A stretch of DNA of 64,000 nt from Solibacillus silvestris (GTDB lineage: Bacteria; Bacillota; Bacilli; Bacillales_A; Planococcaceae): assembly GCA_001586195.1 (NCBI GenBank), contig CP014609.1:1648001-1712000 (forward strand), given 5' to 3'. The notes below the pieces were generated by a model. The model saw only the letters and a list, made by a program, of their open reading frames with translations. It was not told the DNA's origin and made no database searches. The position numbers and the translations under genes were made by a program. How positions within the stretch are numbered: position 1 is the stretch's first letter; each line of letters opens with the position of its first letter. This document shows positions 15,976 through 24,059 of the stretch, piece after piece.

Positions 15976-16845
15976 CTAGCTATTTTTCGGGAAGCGTTGT
16001 TCTCGCTCAAGCAAGACACCTTTTCTTGCATAGCCGAATTGCTCGTACAAAACTTTCGGATCCTCATTTTTCGTTAGCAATTTTTGAATGGCGTGGTAGC
16101 GCATATTTGTGGCGGTCACTTTAAATTGGAGTTGCTCGGACATCGCCTTAAAAATCCGTTCAATTGTTTTGACGGAGACCGGTTCCCCCATTTTATTGCC
16201 GACACCGAGCCAAACATATGGTGAATTTTCGGTTAGCGGCATGAATTCCAAAGTATGGTGTTTATAGTCCTCGAGCAATTCCAGCAGTTTTTTCGAACAC
16301 TGTAAAACACGGTAACTTTTCGATGCCAGAACAATAATTTCATTTTTTTCGGTGTTAATATGCTTCCATTCCATGCGCACAAGTTCGGCTGGCTTAATAC
16401 CAAGCTCAGCAACTGTAAAAACAATGACCGTATTGCGTAATGCGAGCCATTCATGTTCCTCATTCAAGGCAATCTCATATTGCTTCGGCCAATAGGCTAA
16501 GGCCCGAGTGAACTGCTTTTCCTTCAACACATTCAGTTCCGTTTCCTGTTTTGTCAATGGGGCGATGATTTCTTCATTATATACAGAAATCACACCGCGT
16601 AGCTGCAGAAAAGTAAGGAAATGGCGAATCGATGCGAATTTGCGGTTGACCGAATTGAACGAAGGATATTTTTCCTGAATTGTTTTTGAATAAAGTTGCA
16701 ATGCTTCATTAATTTTATTTTCATGCTGAATAATTTCCGCGAATTGCTTTGCATCCAATGTATATTGTTTCGTTGTATGAAAAGATTTATTTAAAGACTT
16801 TAAATAAGCAGTAAACGCTTTAACATACGGTTGGATTTTTTCCAT
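15976..16845 (-). CDS. Tyrosine-recombinase-fold protein lacking the catalytic residues
   Basis: A 289-residue protein with the layout of a tyrosine recombinase: a core-binding domain (1-100) followed by a catalytic-type domain. The alignment anchors are ELGIKPAEL (148-155, normally GIRxSEL), TNMRYH (246-251, normally HxLRH) and EQFGYARKG (normally xxLGHxxxx). The first Arg is Lys151, the HxxR histidine is lost, the third-motif His is Tyr272, and no Tyr occurs where the nucleophile belongs (Arg281). It should bind DNA or another recombinase but not cut. The ORF is intact, so it is a maintained catalytically dead paralogue and not simple decay. Confidence 0.72.
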   Translation of the reverse strand: MEKIQPYVKAFTAYLKSLNKSFHTTKQYTLDAKQFAEIIQHENKINEALQLYSKTIQEKYPSFNSVNRKFASIRHFLTFLQLRGVISVYNEEIIAPLTKQETELNVLKEKQFTRALAYWPKQYEIALNEEHEWLALRNTVIVFTVAELGIKPAELVRMEWKHINTEKNEIIVLASKSYRVLQCSKKLLELLEDYKHHTLEFMPLTENSPYVWLGVGNKMGEPVSVKTIERIFKAMSEQLQFKVTATNMRYHAIQKLLTKNEDPKVLYEQFGYARKGVLLEREQRFPKNS

Positions 16846-17018
16846 ATTTTACGCCCCTTTCTTTGTATTGTATCATGCACAGAGGTAAGAGTTATATGGA
16901 TTTCATACGGAAAATTGCTGAAAATTCGTTAAATTTACTTGAACCGCCCAGATTGCATGTTATTGTATATTTTTTCGTCTATAATGACTAGGTATATATA
17001 GTTAAGGGGGACCATTTA

Positions 17019-17822
17019 ATGCAAGTACGTACGACAAGACTTGAAGCGGAAGAAGCGAAAATCATTTATCAGGAAACTGCGGGGCTCGCCATTATTACCA
17101 TTCATCGCCCGCAACTTAAAAATGCATTAACGGCGAATATGTGGGATCAGCTTGCAAAAATTGCATTGCGCACATTGGAAAATCCAAAAAACAAAGTGCT
17201 GCTGTTGCGCGGCTCCGGCGAGAACTTTACAGCAGGCTCGGATATTAAAGAATTTAATTCGATTTCGTTGGAGAAAGCAGAAGAAGCTTTTGTGCATATG
17301 GAAAGAACCATTTCCACGATAGAAAATTTACCGATCCCAGTAATCGGTGTTATTAACGGTCCGGCAATGGGGGCAGGACTGGAACTTGCCCTCGCATGTG
17401 ATATTCGTATCGGTTCGGACAAAGCGAAAATGGGGATTCCGGTCGGTAAGCTCGGCATAACATTGAATAATAAATTTGCAAAGCGACTAGTCGATCTGGT
17501 CGGACCATCCGCAACGAAAGACTTTGTATTTACAGGACGCATGTATAAAGCAGAAGAAGCGTTTAAAGCCGGAATGCTTAATTATATAGTTGCTGAAAAA
17601 GATTTGAACCGTTTTGCAATCCGTATGGGTAAGCTTGTTGCGGGTATGTCTCCTGATTCGTTAGTAGCAGTAAAACGCTCCGTAAAAGAATGCGTCGATT
17701 CTGCCCCTGTATTATGGGAAGGTTCAACATCATTTGTGTCCGAAACAGACTTTTCAGAAGGTGTCCGGGCATTTGTAGAAAAACGTCAGCCGGTTTTCAC
17801 AAGACAGCTTCCAAAACAATAA
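17019..17822 (+). CDS. Enoyl-CoA hydratase/isomerase family protein
   Basis: A crotonase-fold acyl-CoA enzyme of 267 residues. The oxyanion-hole segments are FTAGSDIKEF (residues 70-79) and NGPAMGAGLELALACD. The first acidic residue of hydratases is present (Glu122 in GLELA). The second one, normally in a PExxLG motif, is replaced: PVGKLG at 141-146. It may therefore be an isomerase, hydrolase or decarboxylase-like member and not a standard hydratase. TATAAT lies about 40 bp upstream. It is monocistronic with a terminator right after the stop. Confidence 0.85.
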   Translation: MQVRTTRLEAEEAKIIYQETAGLAIITIHRPQLKNALTANMWDQLAKIALRTLENPKNKVLLLRGSGENFTAGSDIKEFNSISLEKAEEAFVHMERTISTIENLPIPVIGVINGPAMGAGLELALACDIRIGSDKAKMGIPVGKLGITLNNKFAKRLVDLVGPSATKDFVFTGRMYKAEEAFKAGMLNYIVAEKDLNRFAIRMGKLVAGMSPDSLVAVKRSVKECVDSAPVLWEGSTSFVSETDFSEGVRAFVEKRQPVFTRQLPKQ

Positions 17823-17855
17823 AAAACTGCCTCCATTTTGTGGAGGCAGTTTGTT
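17823..17855 (+). terminator. Terminator of the crotonase gene
   Basis: AAACTGCCTCCA and TGGAGGCAGTTT form a perfect 12-bp stem over a 5-nt loop, followed by TTGTTT. Confidence 0.88.
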
Positions 17856-17973
17856 TGAAGCTTTTTAATAAAGTTTGGTTAAAAGTAAGTTATAATCGCT
17901 TATTTTATACAGAAACCAACTGTTTTGAAACAAAGTTAGATTAATACGAATTTGTACCATAACCTTTTACTAT

Positions 17974-19281
17974 TTACTTACTAGGGATTTTCACAATCGC
18001 AATTGTCTCTTTTTCGTTTATTGTATCAAGTGTAATCGTTCCATTGTATTTATTAATTGTTTCTTTAACAATAAACAAACCTTGTCCTCTAACTCTTCCT
18101 TTCTCTACTTTTTTCGTTGAGTAGCCTTGTTTAAAAATTTGATTTATGTCAGGTAGCTTTCGCCCAGCGTTCGTAATCGAGAACGTATAATATAACTCGT
18201 CTGCTTTACAGCTAACTGTAATTTTACGTAGTTCCTCTGGCAACTCCATTGTTGCTTCTATCGCATTATCAATTATGTTCGATAATATATTGATTAAATC
18301 AATCGTTTTTATGTTATCAAATGGATTATCATCAACGGTTATCTGTATATCAATTTGTTGATTTTGACATGTTAATTTTTTTGTTTGCAGTAATATCGCT
18401 AATCCTGGGTGATCAAGATTCAATTTAATGGATTCAATTGTCTGTATGTCTTTAGACAAAGAATCGACATACTTTGTCGCTTGATCTACCTCACCTATAT
18501 GCAGAAATCCATGTAAAACTTGGATATGATTAATATAATCGTGCCTTAATGATGAGACAGAAGCAATTAACGTTTTAATTTCCTTTTGATATGTATACTC
18601 CGTAGTTCCAACTTCTTTTTGATACCACTTTTGTAAAAGGAAGAAAGAAATAATAACAATAATAACAAAAAGTCCACTGAGTACTAATAGAAAAATATTA
18701 CTATTAATAACTGTTTCTTTAATCCCGTCAAGTGTTTCCGTACTAATATCAATGCTAAGGTAGCTAATAATTTCCCCTTTTTCATTCATAATAGGAGTCC
18801 CAACCGTTATATAATGATGATCATATTTCGTATCTTCTAGGATCTCTGTTACAAATTGCTTTCCTTCCTCATACGCAAATTTCACTTGGGCTTCCGGTAC
18901 TGTACAAACTTCACCTATTAGAAAATCATTTGGATTATCCTTGTTTTCAGGATAACCTACAATTAAAATCTTCGATGTTGTAGGATTGTCTATTTCCATA
19001 GTATAGACGTATAATACACCTAGTTTTTCTCGGGCATCATTCAAATAATGTCGTATTGTCCAATAATCTTCATCACGATTCCGTTCTTTTAAAAATCGCT
19101 CATACGTTTCCAGATCAATCGCCTTTGCAATGGATTTGGCAGCTTCAAGATTTTGGTTAGCAATCGCCTCTTCCACTGTATCTTCAATCTTTATATAGGA
19201 AGTATACATACTTATTCCAATAAAGAATATGACTAATACGATAGATAACACTATTATTAGCTTTAATTTAAAACGTTTCAT
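17974..19281 (-). CDS. Sensor histidine kinase of the CitA/DcuS-like (SpoOB-type) class
   Basis: A 435-residue membrane kinase from the ATG at 19281. The first helix (about 8-30), an extracytoplasmic sensor domain of about 160 residues, a second helix (about 193-217), a dimerisation helix and a GHKL ATPase follow. The phospho-accepting His is about residue 247 in SSLRHDYINHIQVLHGF, the SpoOB-type motif of CitA, DcuS, NatK and AgrC-like kinases. The N box reads NIIDNAIEA and the G box RGQGLFIVKE. No response regulator gene adjoins it, which is unusual. The RBS GGGAG is 12 nt away, so the start is moderately certain. Confidence 0.85.
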   Translation of the reverse strand: MKRFKLKLIIVLSIVLVIFFIGISMYTSYIKIEDTVEEAIANQNLEAAKSIAKAIDLETYERFLKERNRDEDYWTIRHYLNDAREKLGVLYVYTMEIDNPTTSKILIVGYPENKDNPNDFLIGEVCTVPEAQVKFAYEEGKQFVTEILEDTKYDHHYITVGTPIMNEKGEIISYLSIDISTETLDGIKETVINSNIFLLVLSGLFVIIVIISFFLLQKWYQKEVGTTEYTYQKEIKTLIASVSSLRHDYINHIQVLHGFLHIGEVDQATKYVDSLSKDIQTIESIKLNLDHPGLAILLQTKKLTCQNQQIDIQITVDDNPFDNIKTIDLINILSNIIDNAIEATMELPEELRKITVSCKADELYYTFSITNAGRKLPDINQIFKQGYSTKKVEKGRVRGQGLFIVKETINKYNGTITLDTINEKETIAIVKIPSK

Positions 19282-19399
19282 ATCAAAACAATACTCCCTT
19301 ACTATTAAATACATATTTTGCAGCAAATTAAACAATTAAATTATTTTCCTGAAAATGAAAAAGCCCATCTCAACGACTGATGAAATAAGGGCTATTTCA

Positions 19400-19620
19400 A
19401 TTAGTAATCTGTTATAGAATCTATAATTATTAATATTAATTGGATATAAGGAACAAAAAACAGTATAAATGTTCCAAATCCTTTTGTCCAAAAAACTTTT
19501 ATATTATCAAAGAATGTAATTATATATTTATCCGCTAAGTTAATCCAATTTTTTTAGAATACTGCTAATAATAGGTGCAATTAACATAATTAATAATACA
19601 TTAATAAAAAATCTTTTCAA
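19400..19620 (-). pseudogene. Frameshifted small membrane-protein gene
   Basis: Two overlapping frames together read KRFFINVLLIMLIAPIISS then, after an A7 tract near 19552, INLADKYIITFFDNIKVFW and a hydrophobic tail ending IIIDSITDY. Removing one A joins them into a continuous protein of about 73 residues with two membrane helices. No strong RBS is seen before the TTG at 19620. It lies just upstream of the orphan kinase in the same direction. It may be a pseudogene, a sequencing error or a programmed frameshift. Confidence 0.4.
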
Positions 19621-19845
19621 AACAAGTTCACATCAAACTTAGAATGATCTTTATCAAAATATAACATAAGTAATATAATTCTAAAACCTCGTTTGCTAAC
19701 CTTACAGCATTAAAATGGCATGACAAGGTTATGATCAGCAATACTCCTAAACTTAGCTTTGGGGACGTTTATCTTCAATTAACGAGATAGTAGTTCAACA
19801 AGAAAATGGTATAATTTTTAGTAAATGAGGTATTAGAGGGATTAG

Positions 19846-20265
19846 ATGAATTTTAAGAAACCAGCAGGATTTGGTATAAGATTTGTAGCAAGTATTATAG
19901 ATTTTTTAATTATTTCGTCAATATTTGGAATCGTATTTTACATGATAAACGGTAATTATTCTATCGAACAGACTGAAGAATTCACTTTCCAGGCATTATA
20001 TACCTTGTATTTGACCATTACTCCTATTTTGTGGGGTGGATACGTAATCGGCAAAAAAATTTGTAAGGTTAAAATAAAGCGTTTTAACGATGATGAGAAA
20101 CCTACAATACTCAATATGATTATAAGAGAAGTGGTTGGTAAATATATTATTGTATTAGCTACCTTTGGAATATCAGTATTGGTCAGTGAACTTATGGTTA
20201 TCTTACGAGAAGACAAGAGAGCCATTCATGATTTCATTAGCGGGACTTATGTTAATAAAGAATAA
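19846..20265 (+). CDS. RDD-family membrane protein
   Basis: A 139-residue membrane protein with three hydrophobic helices (about 10-33, 46-70, 98-118). RDD-family landmarks are present: GFGIRFVASIIDFLI, with the Arg and Asp of the first helix, and the terminal RAIHDFISGTYV. The function of the family is poorly defined; some members affect ion homeostasis. The RBS is weak (GAGGGATTAG). It is monocistronic. Confidence 0.8.
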   Translation: MNFKKPAGFGIRFVASIIDFLIISSIFGIVFYMINGNYSIEQTEEFTFQALYTLYLTITPILWGGYVIGKKICKVKIKRFNDDEKPTILNMIIREVVGKYIIVLATFGISVLVSELMVILREDKRAIHDFISGTYVNKE

Positions 20266-20464
20266 ATTTTTCTTTCACTATCTGGTGCCCTAGTACAACA
20301 ACGATTTATAAAACTTACAAAATAATGTTCCTAAATAAAGGTTTTGGAGCCAAAAAAGAGGTGAACGCTGTTACAACAACGTTTATCTTTTAACGAAGTG
20401 TTATTCCATAATCTGGCCCTTTAATGGAAAAACTTTATTATCACATAACAGGTTTAATCCACAA
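20266..20464. other. Intergenic region with imperfect repeat pieces
   Basis: About 200 bp without a supported gene. ACAACAACG followed by ATTTATA or TTTATC occurs twice (around 20297 and 20374). Two ATCTGG..CCC pieces also recur (around 20280 and 20411). These may be fragments of an extragenic repeat, but I see no clear ends. Confidence 0.3.
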
Positions 20465-20511
20465 GAAAAACCGAAATCCTTCTTCATAGACAGAGAGAGA
20501 AAATTCCGGTT
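20465..20511 (-). terminator. Probable terminator of the glcD-TRAP-gntR operon
   Basis: AACCGGAAT pairs with ATTTCGGTT (one wobble) over a 25-nt loop and is followed on the minus strand by TTTTC. It lies about 90 bp after the gntR stop. Confidence 0.5.
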
Positions 20512-20598
20512 CATTTATTTTACACGTTTAAACTTTGTTCAAAACGGTACGTATTTTTTATAAACAATTTAACTTTAATTCAAATCCACACAGTTTTT

Positions 20599-21309
20599 TT
20601 ATATCGTTAATTCGGATAGTTCTTGTCTGATTGTACGAATATGGTCTTCCATCAATACTTTTGCTCTGTCACTTTCTCCCCGGCTAATCGCTATAAATAT
20701 CGCGCGGTGTTCTTCTAAAGTCCGGGCGAAATTTTCTTTTGAAGATAATCGATGTTTTCTTGTTACTTCGATCGTACTTCGCATATGCGATGCAAATGAC
20801 GAAATTAGTTGAGCAAGCACACTGTTATTCGCTGCTGCCGCAATTGCCATATGGAAATCCAAATCAGCTTGTATACCGATTTCTTCATCATCAGTATTTT
20901 TCATCGCTTCCAATGTGCGCGCAATTTTTTCAATATCTTGTCCTGTTGCACGTAATGCAGCAAGTGCAGCACACTGAGATTCCAGGATTAGACGTAATTC
21001 GAGCATTTCATACAAAGTCGTTTGGTCTGTTTTTAGCGCGACGCTTGTCAATTGCTGTTGAATAGTCTGTTGCTCATTGGTTTTTATAAAAGTTCCATCA
21101 CCAGGGCGAATTTCGACAAAATCACTTAGTTCCAGTAGTCGGAGTGCTTCGCGTATCGATGTCCGACTTACACCGTATTTTACTGCAAGCTCGCGTTCTG
21201 GTGGCAGTTTCTCCCCTGCTTCTAATATTCCGGCAGTGATTTCAGTCTGGATCTTTTGAATTATAATCTCATACACTTTTTGTTTATTTGCCGAAGTCAC
21301 GTTCTTCAC
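20599..21309 (-). CDS. GntR-family (FadR/FCD) transcriptional regulator
   Basis: A 236-residue repressor with an N-terminal winged helix (residues 10-75; GEKLPPERELAVKYGVSRTS is the GntR signature) and a C-terminal all-helical FCD ligand domain (about 85-230). The FCD domain carries D and H residues (DLDFHMAIA and the EHRAIF helix) that usually bind a metal and a carboxylic acid. It is the last gene of the glcD-dctPQM operon, 7 nt after dctM. It probably regulates that operon in response to the transported 2-hydroxyacid, through the TGGTCCAACCA site at 25466. Confidence 0.9.
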   Translation of the reverse strand: MKNVTSANKQKVYEIIIQKIQTEITAGILEAGEKLPPERELAVKYGVSRTSIREALRLLELSDFVEIRPGDGTFIKTNEQQTIQQQLTSVALKTDQTTLYEMLELRLILESQCAALAALRATGQDIEKIARTLEAMKNTDDEEIGIQADLDFHMAIAAAANNSVLAQLISSFASHMRSTIEVTRKHRLSSKENFARTLEEHRAIFIAISRGESDRAKVLMEDHIRTIRQELSELTI

Positions 21310-21316
21310 ACCTTTA

Positions 21317-22585
21317 CTATTTTACTAAAAATAAACTTAAGGCTGGAACAAACGAAATAATGAGTACACATACAACCATCACCATAATAAATGGAATGAT
21401 GGCACGCATGACTCCTTCAAATTTCGTTCCGGCAATTTTATTTGCCACAAATAAATTTAACCCGACTGGCGGCGTAATGTACCCAATTGCCAAATTCACA
21501 ATCATAATAATACCGAAGTGAACTAAGTCCAGTCCAAGTGCCGTAGCAACCGGTGCTAAAATAGGCGTCAATATTAAGATCGCTGCCGCTGTTTCCATAA
21601 AGGTACCGACAATTAGCAAAATGACGTTGATGATGAGCAATGCAAAAATCCAGTTATCGGTAATACCTAGTAATGCTTCAGTAATTTGCATAGGTATACG
21701 CTCGCGTGTCAAATAGTAGGCAAAAATAGAGGCGCCGGCAATAATGAAAAGAATCGTTGCACTCATAATCGTTGCCGATGAGAATATATGATATAAATCT
21801 TTCAATGTAATTTCACGGTATATAAATACTCCGACAATTAATCCGTAAACAACCGCAACAAGGGCTGCTTCCGTTGCCGTAAAAATACCACTGTAAATGC
21901 CGCCTAATATAATAACAGGCATCAAAAGTGCCAAAATCGAATCTTTAAAGGCAATGAAAAATTCTTTTAAATTATATTTTTCACCACCGCCATATCCTTG
22001 TATAATCGAAATAACATAAACTAGAATCATTAGCGCAGCCGTAACAAAGAAACCCGGAATGATACCGGCCAAAAACAGGTCACTAATCGAAACACCTGCA
22101 GTTACACCAAATAATACGAGCGGTACACTTGGAGGGATAATAACACCAATCGTTCCCCCGGCAGCCTGTATCGCTGTGGAAAAGTTTTTATCGTACCCTT
22201 TTTTGACCATTGCAGGAATCATAATCGCCCCGACAGCTGCCGTTGTTGCAGCAGCACTTCCGGATAATGCCGCAAAAAAGGCACAAGCAACAATGGAAAC
22301 GAGCGCCAGTCCTCCGCGAACCCGACCGAGCATTACTTCTGCCAAGTGGATTAGACGACGTGAAATTCCGCCTGATTCCATTAACTTACCTGCTAAGAGG
22401 AAAAATGGTACCGCCAGTAATGGAAAAGAATCAATGGAATTAAACATACGCTGGAAAATCGCTACAATAGGCATTTCACTTTGTGTGACAAAAAACAATG
22501 TTGCGGCCATTGCAAGTGCAATCGCAATCGGAACATTAATAAAAATTAACAAGAGTAAAACAACGAAAAGAATTATATCTGCCAT
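21317..22585 (-). CDS. dctM: TRAP transporter large permease (DctM)
   Basis: The 422-residue, roughly 12-helix subunit that moves a carboxylate substrate with Na+ in TRAP transporters. Family landmarks include SFPLLAVPFFLLAGKLMESG near residue 50 and PPSVPLVLFGVTAGVSISDL near 150. AIGYITPPVGLNLFVANKIA lies near the C-terminus. It overlaps dctQ by one base (ATGA-type overlap at 22585), and dctP lies upstream, so all three TRAP subunits are complete. Confidence 0.93.
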   Translation of the reverse strand: MADIILFVVLLLLIFINVPIAIALAMAATLFFVTQSEMPIVAIFQRMFNSIDSFPLLAVPFFLLAGKLMESGGISRRLIHLAEVMLGRVRGGLALVSIVACAFFAALSGSAAATTAAVGAIMIPAMVKKGYDKNFSTAIQAAGGTIGVIIPPSVPLVLFGVTAGVSISDLFLAGIIPGFFVTAALMILVYVISIIQGYGGGEKYNLKEFFIAFKDSILALLMPVIILGGIYSGIFTATEAALVAVVYGLIVGVFIYREITLKDLYHIFSSATIMSATILFIIAGASIFAYYLTRERIPMQITEALLGITDNWIFALLIINVILLIVGTFMETAAAILILTPILAPVATALGLDLVHFGIIMIVNLAIGYITPPVGLNLFVANKIAGTKFEGVMRAIIPFIMVMVVCVLIISFVPALSLFLVK

Positions 22586-23052
22586 TACGATAATTCTCCT
22601 TTCAATTGTTTGACGGTTACATAAAACAGATTCACAACGAGAATTATGCCGCTGATCGGAATAACAGAATAAACAATCCCCATTGGAACCTGCATTACAG
22701 CGGATGGCTGATCCATTACCCTCATCGACAGTTCATACCCTTTTACGACCATGAGTACGAAAAACACTAAACATACTGCTGCCGCTAACACAATTAAAAC
22801 CTGTTTCAACAAACCTTCTGTGCGATCAACGAATAGTTCCATCCCGATATGTGCTCGTTTGGCCAATGCATAAGCAGCACCTAAAAAGGTCATCCAGATC
22901 ATCGAGTACCTGGACAATTCCTCGGTCCATGCAATGGAATAGTTGAAAAAGCGCAAAGTAATTTGACAAAATACAGATACTACAAGTACGACCATTAAGG
23001 CAATCAATGCAATATGTACAACTTTATTAATCCCTTCTACTAATTTCACCAT
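22585..23052 (-). CDS. dctQ: TRAP transporter small permease (DctQ)
   Basis: A 155-residue, four-helix membrane subunit that supports DctM. The DctQ signature surrounds the second helix: WTEELSRYSMIWMTFLGAAY, followed by KRAHIGMELFVDR. It lies 15 bp after dctP and overlaps dctM by one base, so expression of the permease pair is coupled. Confidence 0.92.
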   Translation of the reverse strand: MVKLVEGINKVVHIALIALMVVLVVSVFCQITLRFFNYSIAWTEELSRYSMIWMTFLGAAYALAKRAHIGMELFVDRTEGLLKQVLIVLAAAVCLVFFVLMVVKGYELSMRVMDQPSAVMQVPMGIVYSVIPISGIILVVNLFYVTVKQLKGELS

Positions 23053-23067
23053 ATTTTTTCTCCCATC

Positions 23068-24048
23068 CTACTGCTCACTTAAAATACGCTGCAATAACTG
23101 CTGATTTTCCGAACTATCATAAACTTTCATAATCTTGTCTCGGAATGCCCCTGTATCAACTTCTTCAACAACTTCCATTCCGTTTTCCTTAAGTCGCTGA
23201 AGTGCCTGTTCCTCCATATCGACAACAAGTTGACGTTCATAGGCACCGATTTTTTCGCCTTCTTCCATGACGATATCACGCAGATCCTCCGGCAGGCGAT
23301 TATAGGCATGTTCACTCATCATGAATACCGCTGACGAATAGGCATGACTTGTTAACGTCATATACTTCTGATTTGCATCGTACAGTTTATAGCTGTCAAT
23401 TACTAGAATAGGATTTTCCTGTCCATCCACTACTCCGGATTGGAGTGCTGTCAATGCTTCTGTCCAAGCCATCGGAGAAGGGGTTACACCTAGTTCATTA
23501 AATGCGGAGATGAAAACTTTATTTTCCTGTACACGTAATGATAATCCTTCCAGATCTTCCGGTGTCGCAACAGGTTTTATGCTATTCGTGACATGACGGA
23601 ATCCATTTTCTCCCCAAGACAGGCCTACAATTCCGATTTCACGCAATTGGGCAAATAGATCTTCGCCAATATCTCCCTCTAAAATATTGACGGCTGCATC
23701 ACGGTCATTAAATAAAAACGGTAAATCGAGTACCGCAAAATCTTTAACAAAGTTCATGATAGGTCCTGATGTTGAAACGACAAGGTCGACTGAACCGAGC
23801 ATGGCCCCTTCGATCAATTCACGCTCAGCACCGAGCTGACTTAATGGAAAAGTCTCGATAATTACGCGACCGTCTGTACGTTCTTCCACTCGTTCTTTTA
23901 ACTCTTGCATCGCCAATTCAAATGGATGATCAGCAGCAAGTGAATGTCCCGCATATAAAACATACTGCTCTTTTTCATCGGAAGTGGAGCATGCAGTTAA
24001 CAGCATGCTCCCAAGGATCAATCCTGCGATGTATAGTATTTTTTTCAT
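23068..24048 (-). CDS. dctP: TRAP transporter substrate-binding lipoprotein (DctP)
   Basis: A 326-residue extracytoplasmic solute receptor. The signal peptide ends in the lipobox LLTAC, so it is membrane-tethered as expected in Gram-positives. The DctP fold is recognisable from AGHSLAADHPFELAMQELKE near residue 35. The conserved ligand Arg region follows (LSLRVQENKVF), then the GVVDGQENPI motif. Ligands of this family are organic acids. With an adjacent glycolate/lactate-type oxidase and FCD regulator, a 2-hydroxyacid (for example D-lactate or glycolate) is the likely substrate, by inference. Confidence 0.92.
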   Translation of the reverse strand: MKKILYIAGLILGSMLLTACSTSDEKEQYVLYAGHSLAADHPFELAMQELKERVEERTDGRVIIETFPLSQLGAERELIEGAMLGSVDLVVSTSGPIMNFVKDFAVLDLPFLFNDRDAAVNILEGDIGEDLFAQLREIGIVGLSWGENGFRHVTNSIKPVATPEDLEGLSLRVQENKVFISAFNELGVTPSPMAWTEALTALQSGVVDGQENPILVIDSYKLYDANQKYMTLTSHAYSSAVFMMSEHAYNRLPEDLRDIVMEEGEKIGAYERQLVVDMEEQALQRLKENGMEVVEEVDTGAFRDKIMKVYDSSENQQLLQRILSEQ

Positions 24049-24059
24049 CTTTTAATCCC

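Noticed and set aside
12837-16845. Prophage or integrative element carrying two integrases
   Set aside because: No structural, replication or conjugation genes and no tRNA-associated att repeats were seen around them.
20273-20425. Extragenic repeat element with ATCTGG..CCC ends
   Set aside because: The pieces recur in different order and without clear termini, so I list it only as a low-confidence region.
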